A stretch of DNA of 64,000 nt from Chloroflexota bacterium (GTDB lineage: Bacteria; Chloroflexota; Dehalococcoidia; Lucifugimonadales; UBA3495): NCBI GenBank assembly GCA_009837355.1, contig VXTR01000063.1, positions 1 through 64,000 on the forward strand. Direction: 5' to 3'. The position numbers and the translations under genes were made by a program. Of this stretch, positions 45,057 to 52,805 are shown piece by piece. Under the pieces are notes generated by a model that saw only the letters and a list, made by a program, of their open reading frames with translations, had not been told where the DNA came from and searched no databases. Numbering within the stretch: the first letter of the stretch is position 1; each line of letters opens with the position of its first letter.

Positions 45057-45099
45057 ATAAAAGCGGCTACGTCACCGAAACGCATCTCGGTGCAGCCGC
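45051..45099 (-). terminator. Strong intrinsic terminator between 5S rRNA and clpC
   Basis: Read leftward, GCGGCT pairs with AGCCGC and, inside, CACCGA with TCGGTG, followed directly by TTTTATTTTT. This should stop 5S transcription before clpC. Confidence 0.8.
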
Positions 45100-45201
45100 C
45101 TGGGAAGAGCAATCACCCAGTTGCGATTTACCGGGCCCGCCGGCCGTTCCTTCGTGCGTCATCACGCCCACCCCGATTTTGCAATCAGTAACCGGAATGG
45201 C

Positions 45202-45222
45202 GGAGCGGCGGGAGGCCGCTCC
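45202..45222 (-). terminator. Hairpin just downstream of 5S rRNA
   Basis: GGAGCGGC/GCCGCTCC, an 8-bp stem with a 5-base loop, begins 25 bases after the 5S 3' end. There is no T run; it may act in processing or as a first pause before the stronger terminator. Confidence 0.4.
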
Positions 45223-45246
45223 ACTGCCGTTGTAATGCCGACACTT

Positions 45247-45362
45247 TCCGGCGGTGACCTATTTTCCCACTCCGTCACCAGAGCAGTATCGTCGGCGCTG
45301 GGGCGTTTCACTTCCGTGTTCGGGATGGGAACGGGTGGGGCCACCCCGCTTGAACCACCAGA
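45247..45362 (-). rRNA. rrf: 5S ribosomal RNA
   Basis: About 116 bases. The 5' end TCTGGTGGT pairs with the 3' end TCACCGCCGGA (helix I). The conserved internal stretches CCCGTTCCCATCCCGAACAC and GAAGTGAAACGC are intact. No 23S or 16S gene adjoins it: only about 690 bases separate it from a tRNA gene on the other strand. It has its own promoter and terminator, so it is a solitary 5S unit. Confidence 0.93.
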
Positions 45363-45376
45363 AAGCCAGCAGGGAC

Positions 45377-45405
45377 ATTATGCAACATTTCCCGTGGGTT
45401 GGCAA
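45377..45405 (-). promoter_or_regulatory. Promoter of the 5S rRNA gene
   Basis: Read leftward, TTGCCA and CATAAT are 17 bases apart, with the 5S 5' end 14 bases past the -10. The spacing supports a dedicated transcription unit. Confidence 0.7.
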
Positions 45406-45660
45406 GGGGAGCGGATGTGAAATTTGACAGGAACGACGGTGAGAAAGGAGGGAGAGGCGGTGAGCGGGAGGTTTCGTGGTGGTTGATTTTCATTGGGGTT
45501 GGCCTCCTTTGGTTGGTGGTTGGGTAGCCTGCCTGAGGTCGGTTTCCGGATTTCACTTCGGTCGTTGTCAGTCCCACGGCCGGGGGGTTCTTACGCACTT
45601 CCACATAGGTGTTTTTGTGACGGAGATCTCCGGCAGGTCCGGGGATCTGGGGCCCGTCAA

Positions 45661-45818
45661 TGGCCGCAGTGGTATCGCGCCGTGCCACACCTGGTCTTTC
45701 TCCCGGGCTGCAATTAGCCGGGATGGCAGCAGTGGCCGCTCCGGTGTCACGTCTGGTCTTTCTCCCTGGCAGGTAGCTAGCGCAGTTAGCCGGGATGGCA
45801 GCAGTGACCGCTCCGTCG
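45661..45818 (+). repeat. Tandem structured repeats, possible T-box-like relic
   Basis: Two units share CTGGTCTTTCTCCC (45691-45704 and 45753-45766), a 21-base block beginning TTAGCCGGGATGGCAGC (45714-45734 and 45786-45806) and CCGCTCCG. A third partial unit at 45661-45684 has GCAGTGGTATCGCG, which resembles the T-box antiterminator consensus. No synthetase gene follows. The rest of the gene-free stretch 45406-46005 shows only the REP-like palindrome. Confidence 0.5.
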
Positions 45819-45894
45819 TGCGATTTTAGGATTAGCTGACTGGTTGGTGGCCGTTGACGACCGTTGTGATGATGACCTCGTTGGCAGGCTGCGG

Positions 45895-45914
45895 ATTCCG
45901 GCTTGCGCCGGAAT
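45895..45914. repeat. REP-like palindrome
   Basis: ATTCCGGC-TTGC-GCCGGAAT, a perfect 8-bp stem followed by GACGATGGG, has the look of the widespread dRS3/REP-type dispersed repeats. A T-rich stretch (TTGTTTTT) follows, so it could also terminate rightward transcription. Confidence 0.6.
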
Positions 45915-46005
45915 GACGATGGGTTGTTTTTACACGTGCAGGGATATTATAGAACTAACGTTCCGGTTTGTCAAGCGGTGGGGGTCGGTGGAATTGGCAG
46001 CCCTA

Positions 46006-46014
46006 TGCTATACT
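46006..46014 (+). promoter_or_regulatory. Extended -10 promoter candidate for tRNA-Lys
   Basis: TGCTATACT (TGn plus TATACT) lies 38 bases before the tRNA 5' end. No clear -35 is present at the usual distance. Confidence 0.4.
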
Positions 46015-46052
46015 GATTTGGTAGGGATGAGGCGTTATCGTCCCCGCTGCCT

Positions 46053-46128
46053 GGGCCGTTAGCTCAGTTGGTAGAGCACCGGACTTTTAATCCGGGTGTC
46101 GTGGGTTCGACCCCCACACGGCCCACCA
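46053..46128 (+). tRNA. tRNA-Lys (anticodon UUU)
   Basis: 76 bases including an encoded CCA. Acceptor stem GGGCCGT/ACGGCCC, D-loop AGCTCAGTTGGTAGAGC, anticodon arm CCGGA-CTTTTAA-TCCGG (anticodon TTT) and T-arm GTGGG-TTCGACC-CCCAC are all standard. Confidence 0.97.
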
Positions 46129-46145
46129 GTTACCGTTCATCTTGA

Positions 46146-46172
46146 CGCCGGACGTCCGCCGACCGTCCGGCG
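46146..46172 (+). terminator. Terminator of tRNA-Lys
   Basis: CGCCGGACG/CGTCCGGCG, a perfect 9-bp stem with a 9-base loop, lies 17 bases after the tRNA. An A run rather than a T run follows, so function is likely but not certain. Confidence 0.5.
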
Positions 46173-46268
46173 CAAAAATCGCCGGATGCCGCTGCGAAAA
46201 CACGAGGCGGAAAATCGGGCGGGGTGTGATACTCGATTCTGCATCTTGCAGAGATTTGAGGAAGCATC

Positions 46269-47153
46269 ATGAACGCTGACAGCTGGGCCGCTTTCGTGTC
46301 CGCCGTCCTGGACGTGAACGAGGGACTGCGTGTGCTGACCCCGGTGGGGCTTTACGTCCTGGGCATGGCCATTTATGCGGTGTTCGTTTTCAAGTTTTAC
46401 CGTTTCATCGCGGCCCGGGATATGTTCGGGCTGGACCTATCCAAGAACGACGGCGCGAAGAATCCGGCGTTGATGGACTTTTTCCATCTCCTTTGGTACG
46501 GCGCCAAATATCTCATACTGTTCCCGGGTTTCGCGGCGTTCTGGTTCGCCGTGCTGACGCTCATCCTGATAATTCTTGCCAAGGACCAGGGGATGTCGCA
46601 CATACTGGTGGTCTCGTTGGCAACGGTGAGCGTCATCAGAATCATGGCGTACTACAACGAGAACCTCTCCCGGGACCTGGCGAAAATACTGCCCTTTGCG
46701 GTTTTGGGCGTGTTCCTCATCGACTCGTCCTTTTTCAACCTCAACGCGTCGCTGCAGCTGCTGTACGAAGTCAACGGATTCTGGGCAGCCATCGCCCACT
46801 ACACGATTGCGCTGGTGGCGCTGGAGTTCAGCCTGAGGGTGGCGTTCGGTTTGTATCGAGCGGTATTCCCGGCGGCTCGGCACCGCAAAGCCGACAGCGA
46901 CACGGCAGCCGTGCCGTCAGCTGAGCAGGAATCCGAAGCGTCCTCCGATGGCGTCGCGCCGGGCAACCGGGTGGACTGGCAACCGGCCTTGAATGGACAG
47001 CCGACGGGTCCGGGAACGTTGAGCCGCAATGAGAGCCTTTCACCGCCAGGGCAATCGCTCCGGGATGCCGAAGTGCAAGAGCAATTGCGCAGCCTGAAGC
47101 CGCAACCGGACCGGGTTGGCGCGACGCAGGGCGGAAACTCAAACTCCAAATGA
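46269..47153 (+). CDS. Uncharacterised multi-pass membrane protein
   Basis: 294 residues. About five to six membrane segments lie in the first 200 residues (for example VGLYVLGMAIYAVFVFKFY, FAAFWFAVLTLILIILA, LPFAVLGVFLI). About 90 residues of hydrophilic Pro/Ser/Gln-rich cytoplasmic tail follow. The loop ENLSRDLAKILPF after the third to fourth helix is the most distinctive segment. I do not recognise a functional family. GAGG precedes the ATG, and GTGTGATACTC about 30 bases upstream may be its extended -10, as for the Septu-like operon. Confidence 0.75.
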   Translation: MNADSWAAFVSAVLDVNEGLRVLTPVGLYVLGMAIYAVFVFKFYRFIAARDMFGLDLSKNDGAKNPALMDFFHLLWYGAKYLILFPGFAAFWFAVLTLILIILAKDQGMSHILVVSLATVSVIRIMAYYNENLSRDLAKILPFAVLGVFLIDSSFFNLNASLQLLYEVNGFWAAIAHYTIALVALEFSLRVAFGLYRAVFPAARHRKADSDTAAVPSAEQESEASSDGVAPGNRVDWQPALNGQPTGPGTLSRNESLSPPGQSLRDAEVQEQLRSLKPQPDRVGATQGGNSNSK

Positions 47154-47179
47154 GGAGATAATTAGATAGAGGGGATGCT

Positions 47180-47602
47180 ATGCGCGTGATGGTATTGGTG
47201 AAGGCTACGGAGGAAAGCGAGGCGGGAGTCATGCCCTCGGAGGAGCTCTTCAAAGCCATGGGAGAGTTCAACGCGGCACTGGTCGAGGCGGGCATCATGC
47301 TGGCCGGGGAAGGACTCAAGCCTTCGTCGGCGGGCCGGCGGGTCAGGTTTGACGGCGCCGACCGGACGGTGGCGGACGGGCCATTCTCGGCGGTGAATGA
47401 ACTAGTCGCCGGTTTCTGGCTGTGGGAAGTGAAGGATATGGACGAGGCGTTGGAGTGGGTAAAGCTCTGTCCCAACCCGATGCCGGGGCCCAGCGAAATC
47501 GAGATTCGCCCGCTGTATGAGATGGCAGACTTCGCCGATGCAATACCTGAAGAACTGCGCGACCGAGAAGACCGTCTGCGCCAGGAAATTGCAGACCGCT
47601 GA
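47180..47602 (+). CDS. YciI/DGPF-domain protein
   Basis: A 140-residue ferredoxin-like alpha/beta protein with MRVMVLVKATEES at the start, AGIMLAGEGLKPSS, the DGPF signature (VADGPFSAVNELVAGFWLWEV) and EIEIRPLYEM. Family members are small dimers often encoded near sigma factors. Enzymatic role is unclear, although a His-Asp chemistry is proposed for YciI. It follows the membrane protein gene by about 26 bases and may be co-transcribed. Confidence 0.88.
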   Translation: MRVMVLVKATEESEAGVMPSEELFKAMGEFNAALVEAGIMLAGEGLKPSSAGRRVRFDGADRTVADGPFSAVNELVAGFWLWEVKDMDEALEWVKLCPNPMPGPSEIEIRPLYEMADFADAIPEELRDREDRLRQEIADR

Positions 47603-47684
47603 TTGCAGGCAGTGGCGACGGGTTCATTGTGGTGGGCGCGCGGCTGCGCTGGCGCAAGTAGGCGCCCACCAGAGCTGGCGACTA

Positions 47685-48524
47685 TTACCGGTTCTCGCGA
47701 TTCTGACCGGTGGCCGTATCCACTGACACGCGCACGCCGTTGATGGTTCCGGTGACGGCGTTGCGCACGGCGTCGCCGGCGGCATCGCTCACGTCGTAAG
47801 CGGCGTCAACGGCGCCCCTGGCGGCGGCGGCGGCGGTTTCCTCGACGTTCTGGCCGGTAGTCCGGGCGGCGTCGATGGCACCGTTGACGGCAGAGACGGC
47901 CACCTGGGCCACGTCTTCGCCAGTTTGTGCGGCACTGCTGATCAGTTGCCGCGTGGTCGCGGTAGTGGCCTCCGTCACGTCGCCGGCGGTGCCGGCCACG
48001 GCGGTTACGACGCCGGCCACGGCAGCGCGAGCGGCGTTGGTGAGATCGCCGCCGACCTCGCGGGTGCCGGCGATGGTGCCGCGAGTTACCTGGACGACGG
48101 ACTCTTCGGCGGCGAGTCCGACTGAGGCTCCGCCGCGCAACGCACCTTCCACAGCTTGCTGGGTTGCCGTACCGAGTTCGGCGCCGGCGTCGCTGGAGCC
48201 GCGGATTGCGCCGACCACCACATCGTGAAGCATGGTGGTGGTTGCCGTGCCCACCATACCCACGCCCTGAATGACGCCGATGATGGAATCACGCACCACG
48301 GAACCGCCCGCGCCGCCAACATTGCCGACGGCTTGAAGCGTACCAACGATGGCATCTTGGGCCAGGTGTCCGGCGTCGCCGCCGAGGCTGCGCGCGCTGC
48401 GGAGCGTATTGGCTGTGGTGTCGCGGATGGTGTCGATGGCCACATTGCCGACACGGCCGGTGCCTTCCAACGTGCCGGTCAAAGCGTCTCTGACGGTGGT
48501 ACCAATCCTGCCCAGTATTGCCAT
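47685..48524 (-). CDS. Protein of twelve tandem 22-residue amphipathic repeats
   Basis: The 279-residue protein has a 12-residue start, then twelve uninterrupted 22-residue units, then three residues. Position 5 of the unit is Gly in 10 of 12 and position 14 is Gly in 9 of 12. Small residues and Val/Ile alternate with Asp, Arg and Thr. Units include DSIIGVIQGVGMVGTATTTM and DAIVGTLQAVGNVGGAGGSV. Twenty-two-residue (two times 11) periodicity is typical of surface-lying helices in apolipoproteins and LEA/synuclein-like proteins. There is no Pro, Cys, signal peptide or true membrane segment. GAGGAGG precedes the ATG. Coating of lipid or storage granules, or stress protection, is only a guess. 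Confidence 0.75.
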   Translation of the reverse strand: MAILGRIGTTVRDALTGTLEGTGRVGNVAIDTIRDTTANTLRSARSLGGDAGHLAQDAIVGTLQAVGNVGGAGGSVVRDSIIGVIQGVGMVGTATTTMLHDVVVGAIRGSSDAGAELGTATQQAVEGALRGGASVGLAAEESVVQVTRGTIAGTREVGGDLTNAARAAVAGVVTAVAGTAGDVTEATTATTRQLISSAAQTGEDVAQVAVSAVNGAIDAARTTGQNVEETAAAAARGAVDAAYDVSDAAGDAVRNAVTGTINGVRVSVDTATGQNRENR

Positions 48525-48550
48525 TGGGGGGCCTCCTCAACTTATCGTAT

Positions 48551-48579
48551 TTGGACTTCGTAATAAATGTTACCATAAT
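48551..48579 (+). promoter_or_regulatory. Promoter followed by an 11-C tract, upstream of the YihY gene
   Basis: TTGGAC and CATAAT are 17 bases apart. A run of 11 C (48583-48593) starts three bases after the -10, which is where transcription would begin. Such a tract can change length or cause slippage. Confidence 0.55.
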
Positions 48580-48641
48580 CTTCCCCCCCCCCCGCGCGTA
48601 ACATGGAGCGGTGGGAATTTACCGAAAAACAGGACTTGATT

Positions 48642-49667
48642 ATGCCATCCACTCGCGGGGGCGGTGGTGCCGGCCGTCGTCGCTACTCTGCTGTCCGCTA
48701 TCCCCACGGCCTGAGGGTTCGGTTTCAGCGACCTAATGGCCTGCTGGAAAGGCTGCTGTGGTTTCTGCGGCAGGCGTCGGCGCTGGAGAGGTTGATCAAT
48801 CGATGGCGTCCGTTGCTGGTGATAGAGGCGTCGCTGCTGGCAGTGATGAAACCCAACATACAGCAGTTGAGCGCCGGGGTCGCCTACTACGGAATCATGG
48901 CGATGATGCCCCTGCTGGTGGCCGGGATGCAGATAATCGCGGTGTGGCTGGGACAGGAGGGAGCCCGCGTCTGGTTCGGTGAGTTGTCGGCGCGAGTTTT
49001 CCCCGCGGAGCTAAACATTGTGGCCTTGCTCGGCGACCCCAACGCGGAAACGGTGGGCGTCGTCAGCAGCCTGGCGTTTCTGGGTTTGGCCTGGGGTCTC
49101 TTCAAGCTGTTCGGAGCAGTGAGCGCGATTCTAAATCTAACCTGGGGCATAGAGCAATCCAACACGGGATTCGCGGACAATCTCAAGGAGGTGATTGCAA
49201 TCGGCGCGGCCGCCACGGTCTTCCTGGTGTCCAGTATGCTGACCTGGCTGGTGGTTGACGATTTTACCGGTCAAGTTTTACGCGCGCTACGGCTGCTCCA
49301 GTGGGCGGACGCGGTGGCTTCAACTGCGGTAACCGGGCTGGTGAACCTAGTGGCGTGGCTGCTACTGATTCTGTCGCTGGTCATCATCTATCGCTACGTG
49401 CCGCGGCGGCCGGTGCGCTGGCGTTGGGCGGCGCTGGGCAGCCTGGCGGTTGCCGTAGCGCTGCAGCTGATGAACTATGGCTTCGCCATGTTGTTGTCTC
49501 ACGTCGCCCCGTCGCAATTCGTGCAGGGCATCCTGGCGTCGGCGCTGGTGATTCTGCTGTGGCTGTTCCTAGCGGCGAGGCTGCTGGCCTGGGGCGCGGC
49601 GATATCGGCGTACGCGCAAAGCGTATATGACCTTGACGGGCCAGCACCGGGGTCCGTCTTCAGGTGA
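48642..49667 (+). CDS. YihY/BrkB family membrane protein
   Basis: About 341 residues. A basic N-terminus precedes six membrane segments, with the family hallmark LSAGVAYYGIMAMMPLLV and later FKLFGAVSAILNLTWGIEQS and LLILSLVIIYRYVPRR. YihY proteins are inner-membrane proteins once misnamed ribonuclease BN; their function remains unsettled. The ATG at 48642 has AGGA eight bases upstream. The earlier ATG at 48603 lacks a ribosome site and would add 13 residues. It is driven by the promoter with the C tract. Confidence 0.87.
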   Translation: MPSTRGGGGAGRRRYSAVRYPHGLRVRFQRPNGLLERLLWFLRQASALERLINRWRPLLVIEASLLAVMKPNIQQLSAGVAYYGIMAMMPLLVAGMQIIAVWLGQEGARVWFGELSARVFPAELNIVALLGDPNAETVGVVSSLAFLGLAWGLFKLFGAVSAILNLTWGIEQSNTGFADNLKEVIAIGAAATVFLVSSMLTWLVVDDFTGQVLRALRLLQWADAVASTAVTGLVNLVAWLLLILSLVIIYRYVPRRPVRWRWAALGSLAVAVALQLMNYGFAMLLSHVAPSQFVQGILASALVILLWLFLAARLLAWGAAISAYAQSVYDLDGPAPGSVFR

Positions 49668-49774
49668 GACGCGCGATTCCGGTTGCGCCACCCGGTCAAT
49701 ACCGATAAAGTAGGCGCTATTCACCTGAACTTGACGCCGGTTCATTGCCGGCGCTACGAACCGGAGGTATCGCA

Positions 49775-50530
49775 ATGGCCAGACTGGAAGGCAAGGTTGC
49801 GCTCATCAGCGGGGGCGCACGGGGGCAGGGCGCCGTGGAGGCGCGGATGTTTGCCGAGGAGGGCGCCTCTGTCGTCATCGGCGACATCCTGGACGACGAG
49901 GGCCGGCAAACGGAGGCACAGCTGCGGGAGTTGGGCTACGAGTGCACCTACGTGCACCTGGACGTTACCAACGAATCCGACTGGGACGCTGCGGTGCAGG
50001 CGGCCGTGGGCGCTTACGGCAAGCTGGACATTCTGCTGAACAACGCCGGCATCCTCATCCGCAAGGGAATCGAGGACACCACCGCCGACGACTGGGACCG
50101 CATCTTTGCGGTCAACGCCAAAGGCGTATTCCTGGGCACGAAGGCTGCCATCCCAGCCATGAGGGAGAACGGCGGGGGTTCCATCATCAACATATCGTCC
50201 ACCGCCGGACTGGTGGGCAGCCCCAACGGGTCGGCCAGCTATACGGCTACCAAGGGCGCGGTGCGCCTGTTCACCAAGTCCACGGCCATCCAGCACGCCA
50301 GAGAGGGCATACGGTGCAACTCCATCCACCCCGGCCCGATTGAGACCGACATGATTGCGGACACGCTGAGCGATCCGGCCAACCTGGCCCTGCGGATGCA
50401 GCGGCTGCCGCTGGGTCGAGTGGGCAAGCCCAGCGAAATCGCCTACGGCGCGATTTACCTGGCGTCCGACGAGTCGTCCTTCGTAACCGGCTCCGAACTG
50501 GTCATCGATGGGGGAACTACCGCCGCATAG
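49775..50530 (+). CDS. Short-chain dehydrogenase/reductase (SDR)
   Basis: 251 residues. Cofactor motif SGGARGQG, NNAG at 89-92, Ser142, Tyr156 and Lys160 (YTATK), ending SSFVTGSELVIDGGTT. The ATG is set by CCGGAGG upstream. The first 45 residues are nearly the same as in the SDR at 17497, so they are paralogues, while the substrate-facing half differs. It is followed 11 bases later by a small carbohydrate-binding-like protein, probably co-transcribed. Substrate is unknown. Confidence 0.9.
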   Translation: MARLEGKVALISGGARGQGAVEARMFAEEGASVVIGDILDDEGRQTEAQLRELGYECTYVHLDVTNESDWDAAVQAAVGAYGKLDILLNNAGILIRKGIEDTTADDWDRIFAVNAKGVFLGTKAAIPAMRENGGGSIINISSTAGLVGSPNGSASYTATKGAVRLFTKSTAIQHAREGIRCNSIHPGPIETDMIADTLSDPANLALRMQRLPLGRVGKPSEIAYGAIYLASDESSFVTGSELVIDGGTTAA

Positions 50531-50541
50531 GAGGCGATGTC

Positions 50542-51063
50542 ATGCCGCGTTTTGCAGTTGACTTGAACACAGCCAACGGACGGGCGAAAGTAGGTGGCCA
50601 GTCCTGGCGCGTCGCTCCCGGCCTGGTTCCCGGCGAACCCAACGAGGGGTTGACGGCGCGGCTGCTGGCTACGTCGGCACGACTGGCCGACTACGATGAC
50701 TCGGGCTGGGACGTGTGCGACAACGTGCGGCAGAGCCTGTCGGAGGGCTTCACCTTCGCCTGGTATCGCATTGCGGTGACGCTGCCGGAGTCCATTGACG
50801 GCGTGAACGTCGCCGGTTACCGGGTCTGGTTTGAAACCAACTTCGACAACTACGGCGAGGTGTGGGTGAACGGCGAAATCGACCGGGCTTACGGCAGCAT
50901 CGTCGGCCTGAACACGTCGCACCGGGTGGAGATTGCGGAGGTTGGAGAGCCGGGGACGCGGTACGTCATCGCGTGCCTGTGCCTCAACGGGCCGCTGGCG
51001 GCGCCGCGGGGTGGCATCTTCATGCGCTTTGCGACGCTGGCGTTTGAGGCGACGGATAACTAG
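50542..51063 (+). CDS. Small beta-sandwich protein (glycosidase sugar-binding-like)
   Basis: The 173-residue protein resembles the N-terminal galactose-binding-like domain of family 2 glycosidases: YDDSGWDVCDN, FTFAWYRIAVTLPE, VWFETNFDNYGEVWVNGE and LNTSHRVEI. It has no catalytic domain and no signal peptide. A stand-alone ligand-binding or cupin-like role is possible. It ends before a bidirectional hairpin and converges with the dienelactone hydrolase gene. Confidence 0.65.
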   Translation: MPRFAVDLNTANGRAKVGGQSWRVAPGLVPGEPNEGLTARLLATSARLADYDDSGWDVCDNVRQSLSEGFTFAWYRIAVTLPESIDGVNVAGYRVWFETNFDNYGEVWVNGEIDRAYGSIVGLNTSHRVEIAEVGEPGTRYVIACLCLNGPLAAPRGGIFMRFATLAFEATDN

Positions 51064-51093
51064 CGCAAATCGTGTAGGTCAAATAACAACAAG

Positions 51094-51114
51094 GGGCGGG
51101 TTTGAAACCCGCCC
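51094..51114. terminator. Bidirectional terminator between convergent genes
   Basis: GGGCGGGTTT and AAACCCGCCC are separated by one base, so the outer pairs form a strong stem. It is followed by TTTG to the right and CTTG to the left, serving both flanking genes. Confidence 0.65.
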
Positions 51115-51143
51115 TTTGTGGTTATGGGTTGCGGTTTGGATCC

Positions 51144-51890
51144 TTACGACAGGTGCTTGGCGTAGAAGTCGAAGATGCGAGGCCAGGCCGCGTTGGACGC
51201 TTCCACGGCGTAGCTGGGCCGGTCAACGGCTACGAAGCCGTGGCCGGCGTTGGGGTAGATTTCGTATTCCCAGGACTTGCCAGCGGCCTTGATAGCAGCG
51301 TCGGTGGCCGCCACCTCTTCGACCGTGGGTCGAGCGTCGTCAGCGCCGAAGATGCCGAGCATGGGGCAGGACAGGTCGGCAACGAACTCGATGGGAGCGT
51401 GGGGCATGGCTGCCGTGGGAGGCTCGCTGTCGCGGGGGGTTACGCCGCCGCCCCAGCAGTCCACGGCGGCGTTGATGCCGGAGAGCTTGCAGGCGGCCAA
51501 GAAGACCTGGCGTCCGCCGGAGCAGAACCCGATGATGCCCACTTTGCCGTTGAAGTTGGACAGGTGGCGCAGGTAGCTGATGGCGCCCTGGGCATCGCCG
51601 AGGGTGCGTTCGTCGGGCATACCGCCCTTTTCGCGGATGCTGTTGCTGTTGGCGACAGGGTCGTCGCTGCCCTCGCGGTAGTGCAGGTTGGGCATGATGG
51701 CGATGTAGCCGTTGTGGGCGAACTTGCGGGCCATTTCCTTGCTGGCCTCATCCCAGCCGGGCATATGGTGGAACAGGTGGACGGCAGGGAAGGGTCCCGG
51801 ACCCAGGGGTCGGGCCAGATACGCGTTGATACCGTCGCCGTTGTGTCCTTCTACCCAGATGTGTTCGGCGGTCATTCCTTGGTAAGCCAT
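51144..51890 (-). CDS. Dienelactone hydrolase family protein
   Basis: 248 residues, alpha/beta hydrolase. The Cys nucleophile C123 lies in GIIGFCSGGRQ, the catalytic Asp is probably in GADDARP (184-185), and the His is H217 in NAGHGF. The Cys-Asp-His set is typical of DLH, which opens dienelactones from aromatic ring cleavage; related enzymes act on other lactones and esters. ATG 51890 follows GGAGG and gives the normal MAYQGMTAEH start. A Rieske oxygenase cluster elsewhere in the window could feed such a pathway, but no direct link is shown. Confidence 0.88.
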   Translation of the reverse strand: MAYQGMTAEHIWVEGHNGDGINAYLARPLGPGPFPAVHLFHHMPGWDEASKEMARKFAHNGYIAIMPNLHYREGSDDPVANSNSIREKGGMPDERTLGDAQGAISYLRHLSNFNGKVGIIGFCSGGRQVFLAACKLSGINAAVDCWGGGVTPRDSEPPTAAMPHAPIEFVADLSCPMLGIFGADDARPTVEEVAATDAAIKAAGKSWEYEIYPNAGHGFVAVDRPSYAVEASNAAWPRIFDFYAKHLS

Positions 51891-52028
51891 GTTTTGATTA
51901 CCTCCGATGTGGTGGTTTGGTTGGCGCTGGTGAAACCGTGCGTTATGCCGGACAAGGGACGTTGGCAGGTTACTATTGAGCGTGGCGGGTGTCAAACGGG
52001 CACGAGAAGGATGTCGTATGCCGAGACG

Positions 52029-52805
52029 CTATAACAAACCCGCCTGTGTCAGCAGGGCGCGCAGCATTCGGGCCATTTGCGCTTCGTGGTGCGGGGCGAA
52101 GGCTGCGAACTCCCGCAGGTTGCGGGCCGCTTCTTGGGTCGCGTTGAAACGGTCTCCCATCAGGTGGTAGTCGCCGGCCAGTTCACGGTTCCAGATTCGC
52201 AACTCGTCGAGGGTCAACTGGGGCTCGAACTGGAATCCGTAGGAAATGCCATGGCGAAAGGCCATGGGGAAGCGGACGTAGCCGCCATCCCGCCGGAGCA
52301 TGGTGCCTTCCGCTAGCAGAGTGCTGTCGGGCGGGACGGTGAACTGCTCGCCGTGGAGGGTTGGAACCAGTGGGATCTTGACTTCGCCAAACACCGGGTC
52401 AGCTGCGCCATCAGCGGTTACGTCAATCTTGCGGAGGCCGAACTGGTAGCCGCCGGTGGGGGCGACGGCGCCGCCCAGCGCGCGGGACAACAGCTGCGCG
52501 CCCAGGCAAATGCCGACGACGGGCGTCGGGGCTGCGTTGCCCAAATCTCCGGTGGCGGCGGCGCGCAGGTAGGCCATCTCCTGGCGCAGGGCCGGATAGT
52601 CGTCGTTGGCGGACATGGGGCCGCCGAGGGAGATTACCAGGTCAGCGTCGGACAGGTCCGGGGCGTCAAAGGCAGCGAAATCGGGCGCGCCGGCGAATAC
52701 TGGGACGACGGTCAGGGTGAAGCCGGCGTCTTGCAGGACGGCGGTGAAGTTGCCGCCGAGAGTTTCAACCGGGTAGTGTTGGATGATGACGGCGTGCCGG
52801 TTCAT
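52029..52805 (-). CDS. Class I glutamine-amidotransferase-like protein with altered triad
   Basis: 258 residues. The nucleophile C100 lies in VVGICLGAQLL, with an oxyanion GGPMSA before it. The usual catalytic motif near residue 190 is QFHPE, but here it reads FQFEPQ, so His becomes Glu194 and Glu becomes Gln196. H151 (LHGEQF) is conserved in GMP-synthase-like relatives but is not the triad His. Ammonia release from glutamine may therefore be lost or use another base. Its start overlaps the upstream Nudix gene by four bases. Confidence 0.82.
   Translation of the reverse strand: MNRHAVIIQHYPVETLGGNFTAVLQDAGFTLTVVPVFAGAPDFAAFDAPDLSDADLVISLGGPMSANDDYPALRQEMAYLRAAATGDLGNAAPTPVVGICLGAQLLSRALGGAVAPTGGYQFGLRKIDVTADGAADPVFGEVKIPLVPTLHGEQFTVPPDSTLLAEGTMLRRDGGYVRFPMAFRHGISYGFQFEPQLTLDELRIWNRELAGDYHLMGDRFNATQEAARNLREFAAFAPHHEAQMARMLRALLTQAGLL

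Noticed and set aside
45688-45818. CRISPR-like array
   Set aside because: Only two full units of unequal length, with no regular spacers and no cas genes.
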